Shown here: positions 17,167 through 25,009 of the stretch, one piece after another | Position numbering within the stretch: position 1 is the stretch's first letter | Layout: every line of letters begins with the position of its first letter | Notes under the pieces: generated by a model | What the model saw: the letters and a program-made list of their open reading frames with translations, nothing else | What the model was told of the DNA's origin: nothing | Databases searched by the model: none | Position numbers and translations under genes: made by a program | Source: Prevotella sp. | GTDB lineage: Bacteria; Bacteroidota; Bacteroidia; Bacteroidales; Muribaculaceae | DNA: 64,000 nt | Assembly: GCA_023666665.1 (NCBI GenBank) | Contig: JAMPBN010000001.1 | Coordinates: forward strand, 207,498 to 271,497 | Reading direction: 5' to 3'

Positions 17167-18450
17167 TTAAAAGTTTGAGCGAACTATTGTTTGGCTTCGG
17201 TCGGGTCCCACGCTCAAAATGGTAACCGGAACTCCAAGCTGCTTTTCAATAAACTCGATATATGACTTGAACGCTTTGGGCAGATTCGCTTCATTGGTTA
17301 TGCCGGGTAGAGGAGTTTTCCAACCGGGCATATCATTATAGACAGGCTCTATTTCTACCTTATCCAAGTCAAACGGCAGTTGCTCAACGGTTTCGCCGTT
17401 GATTTTGTATGCCGTGCAAACGCGAATGGTGTCGAAATCATCAAGCACGTCGCTTTTCATCATAATCAAATCCGTAACGCCATTAATCATCACGGCATAT
17501 TTCAGAGCAACAAGGTCAATCCATCCGCAGCGGCGCTCACGTCCGGTCACGGCACCATACTCGTGGCCGATTGCTCGGATTTTCTTTCCGGTTTCGTCGA
17601 AAAGTTCCGTTGGGAACGGTCCTGAGCCAACTCGTGTGCAGTAAGCTTTAAAAATGCCGAACACACGTCCGATTTTATTTGGAGCAACACCCAAACCTGT
17701 GCAAGCGCCGGCGGTCACTGTGTTGCTTGACGTAACAAAGGGATAAGAGCCGAAATCCACGTCGAGCATTGTGCCTTGGGCACCCTCGCAGAGAATCTTT
17801 TTGTCGTGATTCAACGCTTCGTTGATAACGTATTCCGAATCAATCAGGTCATATCCCTTGATGTAATCAATGGATTCAAACCATTTTTGCTCCATTTCAT
17901 TGAGAGCGGGATGCTCCGTAACGCCCAATCCGGCCATCATTTGCAGGTGGCGGTCTTTGGCAGCTGCATATCGAACGTGAAAGTCAGCTTGAAGGGAATC
18001 GCCAAGACGCAGACCGTTGCGCGAGGTTTTGTCGGTATAAGTCGGGCCTATTCCTTTGCCTGTTGTGCCGATTTTGGCCGAACCTTTAGCAGCCTCATTT
18101 GCTGCGTCGAGCAAACGATGAGTTGGCAAAATCAAATGTGCTTTTTTTGAAATTTTCAAGACTTTCTTCAAGTCCACTCCGCTTTGGCACAAAGCCTCGG
18201 CTTCTTCGCGGAACAAAACAGGGTCAAGAACCACGCCGTTACCGATAACGTTAATCTGGCCGTGTTGAAACACCCCCGAGGGGATGGAGCGCAATACGTA
18301 TTTCTTACCATCAAACTCAAGAGTGTGGCCGGCATTTGGTCCTCCCTGAAAACGAGCTACCATATCATATCGCGGGGTCAGGACATCTACTACCTTGCCT
18401 TTACCCTCATCGCCCCACTGGAGGCCTAAAAGCACATCGACTTTTGTCAT
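17167..18450 (-). CDS. purA: Adenylosuccinate synthase
   Basis: 427 residues, full length. It joins IMP and aspartate using GTP in the first committed step of AMP synthesis. The N-terminal GLQWGDEGKGKVVD (~9-22) holds the catalytic Asp and P-loop-like segment, followed by GPNAGHTL with the catalytic His, GTTGKGIGPTY, EGAQGTMLDVDFGSYPFVTSSN and the late VTGRERRCGWID. It starts eight bases after the fur-like gene, forming a two-gene unit with it, and the DUF1015 gene follows after 51 bases. Purine genes are split in this window, with purL about 13 kb away under its own promoter. Confidence 0.97.
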   Translation of the reverse strand: MTKVDVLLGLQWGDEGKGKVVDVLTPRYDMVARFQGGPNAGHTLEFDGKKYVLRSIPSGVFQHGQINVIGNGVVLDPVLFREEAEALCQSGVDLKKVLKISKKAHLILPTHRLLDAANEAAKGSAKIGTTGKGIGPTYTDKTSRNGLRLGDSLQADFHVRYAAAKDRHLQMMAGLGVTEHPALNEMEQKWFESIDYIKGYDLIDSEYVINEALNHDKKILCEGAQGTMLDVDFGSYPFVTSSNTVTAGACTGLGVAPNKIGRVFGIFKAYCTRVGSGPFPTELFDETGKKIRAIGHEYGAVTGRERRCGWIDLVALKYAVMINGVTDLIMMKSDVLDDFDTIRVCTAYKINGETVEQLPFDLDKVEIEPVYNDMPGWKTPLPGITNEANLPKAFKSYIEFIEKQLGVPVTILSVGPDRSQTIVRSNF

Positions 18451-18458
18451 TTTTCTAT

Positions 18459-18941
18459 TTAGTTAAAGATTTTGTTTTTAGAATTTCTGCGACAGCGCGA
18501 ACACAAACCGTTAATGTAAATGACGGCACTGTCTGTCTTAGGGAGAAAGCCACGCATATTTATATCAATGAGCCAATGCTCCAATGTCGGTGCGTCTGAT
18601 TTGTGCACCTTACCGCACTGGCTGCACACCATATACAACCGGGGCTTTGAAACGGCTCCGGGACGTATGCTTTCATACTGAACCACTTTGTCGTGAACGA
18701 TTTTGCGCATAAAGCCGGCATCAACTATCATAGGCAACGTGTTAAACAACGTTGCGCGACAAACGTTTATGCCTTCGTTATTACGACATCGCTGCAGAAG
18801 CTGCTCTGCGGTAAAGGGTTTGCGCTGCTCCATGGCTATGTCGAGAATGTGAAGACGCTCGGGCGTGCAGCGCTTACCGCTGCGTCCGAGAAACTCCGAA
18901 AAGGCAAACCTTGCGCGTGCCTTTGCTTGCATTCTTTCCAT
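18459..18941 (-). CDS. Fur-family transcriptional regulator lacking the regulatory metal site
   Basis: 160 residues. The N-terminal winged helix (~20-90) contains SGKRCTPERLHILDIA, PFTAEQLLQRC, and the recognition helix INVCRATLFNTLPMIVDAG. The C-terminal part keeps both structural-zinc cysteine pairs, CSQC (106/109) and CSRC (147/150). The His cluster that precedes the first pair in Fur, Zur and PerR (HxHxxHH type) is replaced by SKPRLYMVC, and the helix-2 His is also absent. It is therefore Fur-like in fold but probably not a classic iron sensor. The ATG lies seven bases from a consensus -7 box. It leads the run purA, DUF1015, oadA and metal ABC genes. Confidence 0.92.
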   Translation of the reverse strand: MERMQAKARARFAFSEFLGRSGKRCTPERLHILDIAMEQRKPFTAEQLLQRCRNNEGINVCRATLFNTLPMIVDAGFMRKIVHDKVVQYESIRPGAVSKPRLYMVCSQCGKVHKSDAPTLEHWLIDINMRGFLPKTDSAVIYINGLCSRCRRNSKNKIFN

Positions 18942-18948
18942 ATCACCG

Positions 18949-18980
18949 CAAAGTTAACCATTTATATAAAGCTATGCAAA
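18949..18980 (-). promoter_or_regulatory. Promoter of the fur-like/purA unit
   Basis: Minus strand: TTTG (18977-18980), 20-base spacer, TAACTTTG (18949-18956). Both match the consensus. Only seven bases separate the -7 box from the start codon at 18941, so the leader is absent or a few bases long. Confidence 0.82.
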
Positions 18981-19081
18981 TTTCCGCCGTCTTTTTTCGG
19001 GTTTTAAACCTTTTTTATCTGCCGGGTGTTGAATTATCAAAGCTTGTATAACACTAAAATCCATTTTTAATTCTTTATACT

Positions 19082-20416
19082 ATGAACACTGCCCCTCTAC
19101 AAGGAATCAAAGTTGTGGACCTGACTGAAGTTCAGTCCGGCCCATCGTGTACTCAAATGCTCGCTTGGCTTGGTGCCGAAGTTATTAAAATTGAACGCCC
19201 CGGAGTAGGTGATGCAACCCGTAAGGAACTGCAGTTTGATCCCGACTGCCCTTCTTACTATTTCCTTCAGCTCAATTCAGACAAGAAGTCGCTGAGCTTG
19301 AACGCCAAAACGGCTGACGGTAAGGAGATTCTTACCAAACTGATTAAAGATGCCGACATCTTCGTTGAGAACCTGCATCCCGGAGCTACCGACAAGCTCG
19401 GATTCAGCTGGGAAGCAGTTCACGCTCTGAATCCCCGTTGCATCTACGGCACCATCAAGGGCTTCCCTATCTCGTCTAAATACAAAGACCTGAAAGCTTA
19501 CGAACCCGTGGCACAGGTAACCGCCCTTGCAGCATCAACAACCGGCTGGTATGAAGGTCAATACAATATGCCCACGCAGAGCGGTGCCGCACTTGGTGAC
19601 TCCAACACCGGCATGCACCTGCTGATTGGTCTACTCGCCGCACTGCAGCTGCGCGAACGCACCGGAGAAGGCTCATACGTTTATCAGTCAATGCACAATG
19701 CCTGCTTGAACCTCTGCCGTATCAAGACCCGCGACCAGCTCACTCTCGACAAGATTGGCTACCTCACCCAATTTATGCAGTACCCCAACGGCAAGTTTGG
19801 TGATTGCGTGCCTCGTTCAGGCAATACCGAAGGTTCCGGCGTGCTTGGCTGGACATACAAATGCAAACCCTCCGGCCCGATGGATACCGAACAAGATGCC
19901 AACAACTACGTTTATGTAATTCTGCAACGTCCTTATAAGGAATTTGCACTCGCTTGCCAGGCTATGGGATTTGAAGATTGGCTCACCAATCCCGATTTCA
20001 ACACGGCCGATGCACGCGACCGCCACAAAGATCAGGTAATTGCCCGAATCCAGCAATGGGTTGCCGACAAGACCAAATATGAAGTCACCGAAATATTGGG
20101 CAAGGCAGGTGTACCCGTTGGTCCCATACTCTCTACCAAGGAAGTTATGACCGATGAGACTCTCTACGACGGCAACACTCTTGTCAAGATTAATCAAGGC
20201 GGCAAAGTCGGCGAATTTGTAACAGTGGGATGCCCGTTCACCATCAGCGGCTACCAGCCTACTTATGGTCCGTGTCCTACTTTGGGCGGAAATACCGAAG
20301 AAATTCTTACCTCGCTGGGCTATACTGCCGAACAGCAAGCTGCCATGAAGGCAAACGGCACTACCGCTCCCGTAGCCGCAGCTCCCGCACCGAAACCCGA
20401 ACCCGCCCACGCTTAA
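19082..20416 (+). CDS. frc: Formyl-CoA:oxalate CoA-transferase
   Basis: 444 residues. A class III CoA-transferase moving CoA from formyl-CoA to oxalate. It follows the Oxalobacter Frc sequence closely: VVDLTEVQSGPSCTQM (~11-26), VIKIERPGVGD, GATDKLGFSW, AYEPVAQ (Glu141) and the catalytic Asp173 in ALGDSNTGMHL. The tetraglycine active-site loop is changed: where Frc/YfdW have GNAGGGGQPGW, this has GNTEGSGVLGW (~247-257). About 15 extra residues at the end form an Ala/Pro tail (PVAAAPAPKPEPAHA). The gene order frc-oxc-AEC matches E. coli yfdW-yfdU-yfdV. No vegetative -7 box is evident in the 140 bases upstream, so control may be by an alternative signal. Substrate call is firm by context. Confidence 0.94.
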   Translation: MNTAPLQGIKVVDLTEVQSGPSCTQMLAWLGAEVIKIERPGVGDATRKELQFDPDCPSYYFLQLNSDKKSLSLNAKTADGKEILTKLIKDADIFVENLHPGATDKLGFSWEAVHALNPRCIYGTIKGFPISSKYKDLKAYEPVAQVTALAASTTGWYEGQYNMPTQSGAALGDSNTGMHLLIGLLAALQLRERTGEGSYVYQSMHNACLNLCRIKTRDQLTLDKIGYLTQFMQYPNGKFGDCVPRSGNTEGSGVLGWTYKCKPSGPMDTEQDANNYVYVILQRPYKEFALACQAMGFEDWLTNPDFNTADARDRHKDQVIARIQQWVADKTKYEVTEILGKAGVPVGPILSTKEVMTDETLYDGNTLVKINQGGKVGEFVTVGCPFTISGYQPTYGPCPTLGGNTEEILTSLGYTAEQQAAMKANGTTAPVAAAPAPKPEPAHA

Positions 20417-20429
20417 TAGTTATCAACCT

Positions 20430-20468
20430 TAAGGACCTTAAAGACCTTAATCGACTTTAAGGTCCTTA
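20430..20468 (+). terminator. Strong hairpin between frc and oxc
   Basis: TAAGGACCTTAAAG (20430-20443) and CTTTAAGGTCCTTA (20455-20468) pair perfectly over 14 bp with an 11-base loop. No clean T-tract follows (TTAAAATTT). It may be a partial terminator, an mRNA-processing or stability hairpin setting the Frc:Oxc ratio, or a site acting in DNA. It lies 23 bases before the oxc ATG. Confidence 0.7.
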
Positions 20469-20491
20469 TTAAAATTTACATTCAGAATATT

Positions 20492-22246
20492 ATGGCAAAC
20501 ACCACCCCTACCCCAACCCCGACTCCCTCGGCTCCTTCCGCTCCCCACTATCCGGAGCAGGTTACGGGAATGTACATCCTTGCTAAATCGCTTAAAAACA
20601 TCGGCATAGACACGATGTATGGCCTCGTTGGTATTCCCGTTACAGACTTTTCTTATCTTTGTCAGGAACAAGGCATCAAATTCGTTGGTTTCCGCTTTGA
20701 GCAGCAGGCCGGTATGGCTGCCGCCACCCACGGCTACCTCACAGGCAAACCGGGCGTTCTGCTTACCGTAAGCTCGCTGGGCTTCCTTAACGGTTTGACT
20801 GCCACAATCAATGCTACCGTAAACTGCTACCCGATGATACAGATTTCCGGTTCCAGCGAACGTGAACCCATTGACCTTGACCAGGGTCCTTATGAAGGAC
20901 TCGACCAGCTGAATGTAGCCAAGGGTCTTGTTAAGGCTGCTTATCGCGTAAACCGCCCGCAGGATATTCCTACGGCAGTTGCTCGCGCATATCGTGCCGC
21001 TATTTCCGGTCGTCCCGGCGGCGTATATCTTGACATCACTACTCCGTGTCTTGGTCAGATTGTCAACGCCGACGAAGCCGAGCAATGGTTCTTTACCCCG
21101 GTTGACCCCAAAGCCAAAACCTACGCCAATCCCGAATCAATTGACCGCGCCGTTGAACTGCTGAAGAGTGCAAAACGACCTGCAATCGTGTTAGGTAAAG
21201 GCGCTGCTTACATTCAGGCTGATGAAACCATCAAACAATTTGTTGAGACAACTGGTATGCCGTTCTTCCCGATGTCGATGGCCAAGGGTTTGATGCCCGA
21301 CACGCACCCGCAGAGTGCACTCGCCTGCCGCTCAACCATAATGGAGCAGGCCGACGTGGTGGTTTTGATTGGTGCACGTCTGAACTGGCTACTCTCTCGA
21401 GGCCACGGCAAATGGAATCCGGAAGGAAAATTCATTCAGTTTGATGTCGAAGCCTCCGAAATGGACTGCAACCGGCCCATCGCAGCTCCTGTGGTTGGCG
21501 ACATAGAAACATCGCTGAAAGCCGTTCTCGCAAAACTTCAAGGTCAGAAGCTGAATATGGATTCCACTTGGATGACATCCTTAGCCGCAGAAACCAAAAC
21601 CAAGAACGCCGCATTTGCACAGCGCCTCGAAGCTGCAGCAAACGCGCAACCTATGACCCACTGGGCTGCGCTTAACACCCTGAAACCTCTTGTTGAAGCA
21701 AATCCCGACATCATTATCGTCAACGAGGGTGCCAACACTCTTGACGATACTCGCGACACTATCAATATGTCGTTGCCACGCCACCGCATTGATTGCGCCA
21801 CTTGGGCAATTATGGGTATGGGTATCGGCTCTACAATCGGCGCTGCTGTAGCTACCGGCAAGAGCGTGGTAGCTATTATGGGCGACTCTGCATTTGGTTT
21901 CTCGGGAATGGATTTTTCCACCATCTGCCGCTTCAAACTCCCTGTCACCGTAATTGTATTCAACAATGGCGGTATCTACAACGGCATTGGCGTCAACCTC
22001 GCCAAGAATGGCGACCCTGCGCCTACCACCCTTGATATTGATGCCCACTACGAAAAAATCGGTGAAGCCTTTGGCGCGGCAGCATATTATGTCACTACTG
22101 CCGAAGAGCTTAAAGCCGCATTCAATGAGGCAGTAGCATCCAAGAAACCGGCAATGATAAATATTCAGCTCGCGGCCGATTCCGGCAAGGAAAGCGGACA
22201 CATCGGCTATCTGAATCCGGCTTCAATCCAGCATATAACCGTTTAA
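20492..22246 (+). CDS. oxc: Oxalyl-CoA decarboxylase
   Basis: 584 residues. A cytosolic ThDP enzyme converting oxalyl-CoA to formyl-CoA and CO2. It aligns along its length with Oxalobacter Oxc: ThDP-activating Glu70 in FRFEQQAG, active-site Tyr134-Glu135 in GPYEGLDQ, LGKGAAY, IGARLNWL, PIAAPVVGD, the ThDP/Mg motif GDSAFGFSG through FNNGG (~464-491), NNGGIYNG and the late ESGHIGYLN. The N-terminus has an extra low-complexity stretch, TPTPTPTPSAPSAP (~5-18), not in the Oxalobacter enzyme. Frc ends 75 bases upstream and the AEC carrier begins 18 bases downstream. Its only product sink is Frc, which reuses formyl-CoA and releases formate. Confidence 0.96.
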   Translation: MANTTPTPTPTPSAPSAPHYPEQVTGMYILAKSLKNIGIDTMYGLVGIPVTDFSYLCQEQGIKFVGFRFEQQAGMAAATHGYLTGKPGVLLTVSSLGFLNGLTATINATVNCYPMIQISGSSEREPIDLDQGPYEGLDQLNVAKGLVKAAYRVNRPQDIPTAVARAYRAAISGRPGGVYLDITTPCLGQIVNADEAEQWFFTPVDPKAKTYANPESIDRAVELLKSAKRPAIVLGKGAAYIQADETIKQFVETTGMPFFPMSMAKGLMPDTHPQSALACRSTIMEQADVVVLIGARLNWLLSRGHGKWNPEGKFIQFDVEASEMDCNRPIAAPVVGDIETSLKAVLAKLQGQKLNMDSTWMTSLAAETKTKNAAFAQRLEAAANAQPMTHWAALNTLKPLVEANPDIIIVNEGANTLDDTRDTINMSLPRHRIDCATWAIMGMGIGSTIGAAVATGKSVVAIMGDSAFGFSGMDFSTICRFKLPVTVIVFNNGGIYNGIGVNLAKNGDPAPTTLDIDAHYEKIGEAFGAAAYYVTTAEELKAAFNEAVASKKPAMINIQLAADSGKESGHIGYLNPASIQHITV

Positions 22247-22264
22247 CGTAACTTTTCAACTATT

Positions 22265-23257
22265 ATGGTACACATTATTTTATACGCAATAGTACCTATC
22301 ATCGTTGTCATGCTCGCCGGCTTCATTTCCGGCAAGAAGGGTATGTTCAGCGGACAGGATGCCAAGCAGTTCAACAAGGTTGTACTCGACTTCGCACTTC
22401 CCGCAGCCTTATTCATTTCGATTATTACGTCGACCCGCGAGGAACTCGTTAGAGACATCAAGCTCACCTGGGTATCGACTGTAGTCATTATGGGCTGCTT
22501 TATGTTGGTTTACTTCATCTATCGCTACTGTTTCAAGAAGAACACCGGCGCAGATGCCGCAGTTTCAGCTCTTATAAGTGGTTCGCCGACTATCGGCTTC
22601 CTCGGATTTGCAGTACTTGAGCCGATATTCGTATCCGCCAAAGTCTCGCTGGCATCAGTGGCTTTGGTAGTGGCAATTGTGGGTATCGTGGTCAACGCCA
22701 TCGGCATTCCCGTAGGCTTGTCACTGCTTAACTCCAGTCTCGCCAAGACGAATCCACAAAACGCCGGAAAGAAGCAGAGTGCCTGGAAACCGGTAATTCA
22801 CGCCCTGGAACAACCTGTGGCATGGGCTCCTATTCTGGCAGTCGTTCTGGTTCTCCTCGGTTTGAAATGGCCGGATTGGGCAAGTCCCTCGTTTAACCTT
22901 ATCGCTAAAGCAAACGCTTCTATGGCCGTATTCTCCGCAGGCGTAACGCTTTCAGCAGTCAAGGTTGTAATTGACTGGCAAGCAATTCTTGGCAGCATTA
23001 TGAAGCTGATTGTTATGCCGGGTGCCGCTCTTATAGTTGGTCTGTTGGCTCATATGGATCCCATCAATCTGCAGATGCTCGTAGTTGCATGCGCACTTCC
23101 ACCGGCATTCTCCGGCATCATTATAGCCGACGAATACGACACTTACGTGGCGCGAGGCACCTCCTCACTGACTCTGTCCGTAATCCTCTTTATCGGATTC
23201 TGCCCTCTGTGGATTTGGATTACCCAGCAGGCTTTGGCTCACGGCTTCCTCTGCTAA
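22265..23257 (+). CDS. AEC-family permease, probable oxalate/formate carrier
   Basis: 330 residues with about ten hydrophobic helices in the inverted-repeat arrangement of the auxin efflux carrier family (MVHIILYAIVPIIVVMLAGF at the start; central loop KTNPQNAGKKQSAWKP; second half beginning APILAVVLVLLGL). The C-terminal half has MPGAALIVGL and ALPPAFSGIIIADEY, common in this family. E. coli YfdV, in the equivalent operon position, belongs to the same family. Oxalate uptake or oxalate:formate exchange is inferred from co-location with frc and oxc. The Oxalobacter exchanger OxlT is from a different family (MFS). A bidirectional terminator follows. Confidence 0.88.
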   Translation: MVHIILYAIVPIIVVMLAGFISGKKGMFSGQDAKQFNKVVLDFALPAALFISIITSTREELVRDIKLTWVSTVVIMGCFMLVYFIYRYCFKKNTGADAAVSALISGSPTIGFLGFAVLEPIFVSAKVSLASVALVVAIVGIVVNAIGIPVGLSLLNSSLAKTNPQNAGKKQSAWKPVIHALEQPVAWAPILAVVLVLLGLKWPDWASPSFNLIAKANASMAVFSAGVTLSAVKVVIDWQAILGSIMKLIVMPGAALIVGLLAHMDPINLQMLVVACALPPAFSGIIIADEYDTYVARGTSSLTLSVILFIGFCPLWIWITQQALAHGFLC

Positions 23258-23276
23258 ACAAGTAACAGTTAATATC

Positions 23277-23315
23277 TTAAAGACCGGATATCGCTCAGCG
23301 ACGTCCGGTCTTTAA
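23277..23315. terminator. Bidirectional terminator between the AEC permease and OmpA-like genes
   Basis: TTAAAGACCGGA (23277-23288) and TCCGGTCTTTAA (23304-23315) pair perfectly over 12 bp with a 15-base loop. A/T ends on both sides allow it to serve both convergent genes. The OmpA-like stop codon (23295-23297) lies in the loop and its last codons in the right arm. Confidence 0.8.
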
Positions 23316-23924
23316 TTCTTCTATCATTACAGGACCGGGAACGTAGTAAAACTCCACCCTGCGGTTGGCCGCCCTACCCTTGCGACTTTGTTCGGAGCTT
23401 ATCGGTTCGTCATAACCGAGTCCGTAAGGCACAATGCCGTCAACCGGGATTGCCTGTTCTGCGAACCATCGGCGAATGGCATCGGCTCTGGCCCGCGTAA
23501 GATTATTTAGGTACTCTTCCGACCCGGTGTCATCACTGTGAACCACTATCAGCAATTTATACTTGTCGGGGGTTAGCAATGGATTTGCCAACACCTTGAG
23601 TTTATTGGGCGCTATCTTGGAAAGCAATGTGTCGTTCGCATTAAACAGGTCGGCAGTGGGAACTGTGACCATCAACACCATACCCTCTCTTTCCGACAAA
23701 TCGGTTTTCATTCCGGCACGTTCAATGCGGTTAGAAAGCGTTGCCATCATTGTACGGGCTGAAGGTGCCAACTTAGACGGCACATCAGGCGTAAGCAAAT
23801 TATCATCTACGGAAAGCTCTATTATTTCCTGATGGTATTTGGCAAAATCGGTTTTAGCACTTGCAGCGAACGGCAGCATCACGGCGCATCCGATTATATA
23901 TGTAATTACAGCATTCAGTTTCAT
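23295..23924 (-). CDS. Secreted OmpA-like domain protein
   Basis: 209 residues from ATG 23924 (MKLNAVITYI); the frame is open to 23936 but that part lies in the promoter. A signal peptide ends at FAASAKT. The N-terminal ~85 residues are unassigned. Residues ~95-200 form an OmpA/MotB-type peptidoglycan-binding domain with LLIVVHSDDTGSEEYLNNL, TRARADAIRRWF, VPYGLGYDEPI and RKGRAANRRVEF, the conserved NRRVE end. It probably tethers or senses the cell wall from the periplasm. The promoter is fully interleaved with that of ung, and the start is nine bases after its -7 box. Confidence 0.88.
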   Translation of the reverse strand: MKLNAVITYIIGCAVMLPFAASAKTDFAKYHQEIIELSVDDNLLTPDVPSKLAPSARTMMATLSNRIERAGMKTDLSEREGMVLMVTVPTADLFNANDTLLSKIAPNKLKVLANPLLTPDKYKLLIVVHSDDTGSEEYLNNLTRARADAIRRWFAEQAIPVDGIVPYGLGYDEPISSEQSRKGRAANRRVEFYYVPGPVMIEELKTGRR

Positions 23925-23933
23925 CTCTAAGTG

Positions 23934-23965
23934 CAAAGTTAGTCAAAATTTGTTCTTTAGCCAAA
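23934..23965 (-). promoter_or_regulatory. Promoter of the OmpA-like gene
   Basis: Minus strand: TTTG (23962-23965), 20-base spacer, TAACTTTG (23934-23941). It overlaps the ung promoter on the opposite strand almost completely; each promoter's -33 box lies inside the other's spacer. Confidence 0.8.
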
Positions 23966-23980
23966 TTTTAATTAATTTTG
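23949..23980 (+). promoter_or_regulatory. Promoter of the ung operon
   Basis: TTTG (23949-23952), 20-base spacer, TAATTTTG (23973-23980). The ung ATG follows after four bases, predicting a leaderless mRNA. Confidence 0.8.
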
Positions 23981-23984
23981 CGAT

Positions 23985-24647
23985 ATGAATGTAAGGATAA
24001 ATGAAGAATGGCGCAAGGCATTGGCCGACGTATGGGAGTCGGATAGTTTTGCTCAGACTGCCGGTTACGTAAGGCGGGAATACTCTGTGTGTACTGTATT
24101 TCCCGGGGCATCAAAAATTTTTGCGGCTTTTGATCTTTGTCCTTTCTCGCAAGTTAAAGTTGTAATCATTGGGCAAGACCCTTACCACGGTGACGGTCAA
24201 GCAAATGGCCTGGCATTTTCAGTTGAGCCGAACATTGACGTTCCACCATCGTTGGTCAACATATTTAAAGAAATTCACGACGATGTCGGGTCGCCAATAC
24301 CTGATAATGGCGACCTCACCCGCTGGGCCAAGCAGGGGGTTCTTTTGCTAAACAATTCGCTGACCGTACGCGCCCACTCTCCTGCATCACACTCCAATAT
24401 AGGCTGGGAACTGGTAACGGATGCGGCAATCAAAGCTCTTTCCGAAAACCGCCAACATCTTGTTTTCATTTTATGGGGTTCTCACGCCCAACGCAAGCTG
24501 CCGCTTATCGACAGCAGCAAGCACTTGGTACTGACGGCGCCCCACCCCTCGCCATTGAGTGCCTACCGAGGATTTTTCGGTTGCAAACATTTCACTAAAA
24601 CAAACGATTATCTAAAGCAGCATAACATAACGCCAATATTATGGTAA
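23985..24647 (+). CDS. ung: Uracil-DNA glycosylase
   Basis: 220 residues, family 1 UDG, removing uracil from DNA. The water-activating motif GQDPYHGDGQANG (Asp65) and the minor-groove loop HPSPLSAYRGFFGC (~187-200) are both present, as are LLLNNSLTVRAHSPASH and FILWGSHAQRK. The N-terminus MNVRINEEWRKAL fits the family start and no upstream start is available, so the ATG four bases after the -7 box is well supported. Its 3' end overlaps the next gene by seven bases, and four genes (ung, C_GCAxxG_C_C, plug protein, DUF3109) run as one overlapping operon. Confidence 0.96.
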   Translation: MNVRINEEWRKALADVWESDSFAQTAGYVRREYSVCTVFPGASKIFAAFDLCPFSQVKVVIIGQDPYHGDGQANGLAFSVEPNIDVPPSLVNIFKEIHDDVGSPIPDNGDLTRWAKQGVLLLNNSLTVRAHSPASHSNIGWELVTDAAIKALSENRQHLVFILWGSHAQRKLPLIDSSKHLVLTAPHPSPLSAYRGFFGCKHFTKTNDYLKQHNITPILW

Positions 24648-25009
24648 CGCTCGAAAAACGCATAGACAACGCTTTATCACTCAGAGTCAAAGGATATAAC
24701 TGCGCTCAATGTGTGGCAATGAGTTTCAATCCCGAACTTGAGGCGGTGACTGCCGGTCTCGGCACGGGAGTAGCCGCTACCGGACATATTTGCGGATGCT
24801 GTTCGGCAATGGCAATGGTATTGTCTGAAAAAGCCTATTCCGACCCGAAAGACAAGCAAGCTTTATACGCTCAAATTCGCGTGCTGCTCGACAAATTTGC
24901 CGCTATGAACCAAGGAGATACTAACTGCAGCGATTTGCGCAAACCCGGTCGCAAACCTTGTTCCGAATTAATTAAAGATGCCGTTACGATTCTTAATGAA
25001 GTTATTTAA
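24641..25009 (+). CDS. C_GCAxxG_C_C family cysteine-rich protein
   Basis: 122 residues, soluble. The cysteines fit this putative redox or metal-binding family: GYNCAQCV (~18-25), then GHICGCCSAMAMVLS (~47-61) in place of the usual GCAxxG, then NCSDLRK and PCSEL near the end. The family is common in anaerobes and thought to bind a metal or Fe-S centre, but no reaction is established. The start overlaps the end of ung (ATGGTAA), indicating coupling. The match to the name-giving motif is imperfect (GCC for GCA), though spacing and size agree. Confidence 0.82.
   Translation: MVTLEKRIDNALSLRVKGYNCAQCVAMSFNPELEAVTAGLGTGVAATGHICGCCSAMAMVLSEKAYSDPKDKQALYAQIRVLLDKFAAMNQGDTNCSDLRKPGRKPCSELIKDAVTILNEVI

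Noticed and set aside
22265..23257. Naming the permease as OxlT
   Set aside because: OxlT is an MFS protein; this sequence has AEC-family features and matches YfdV by operon position.
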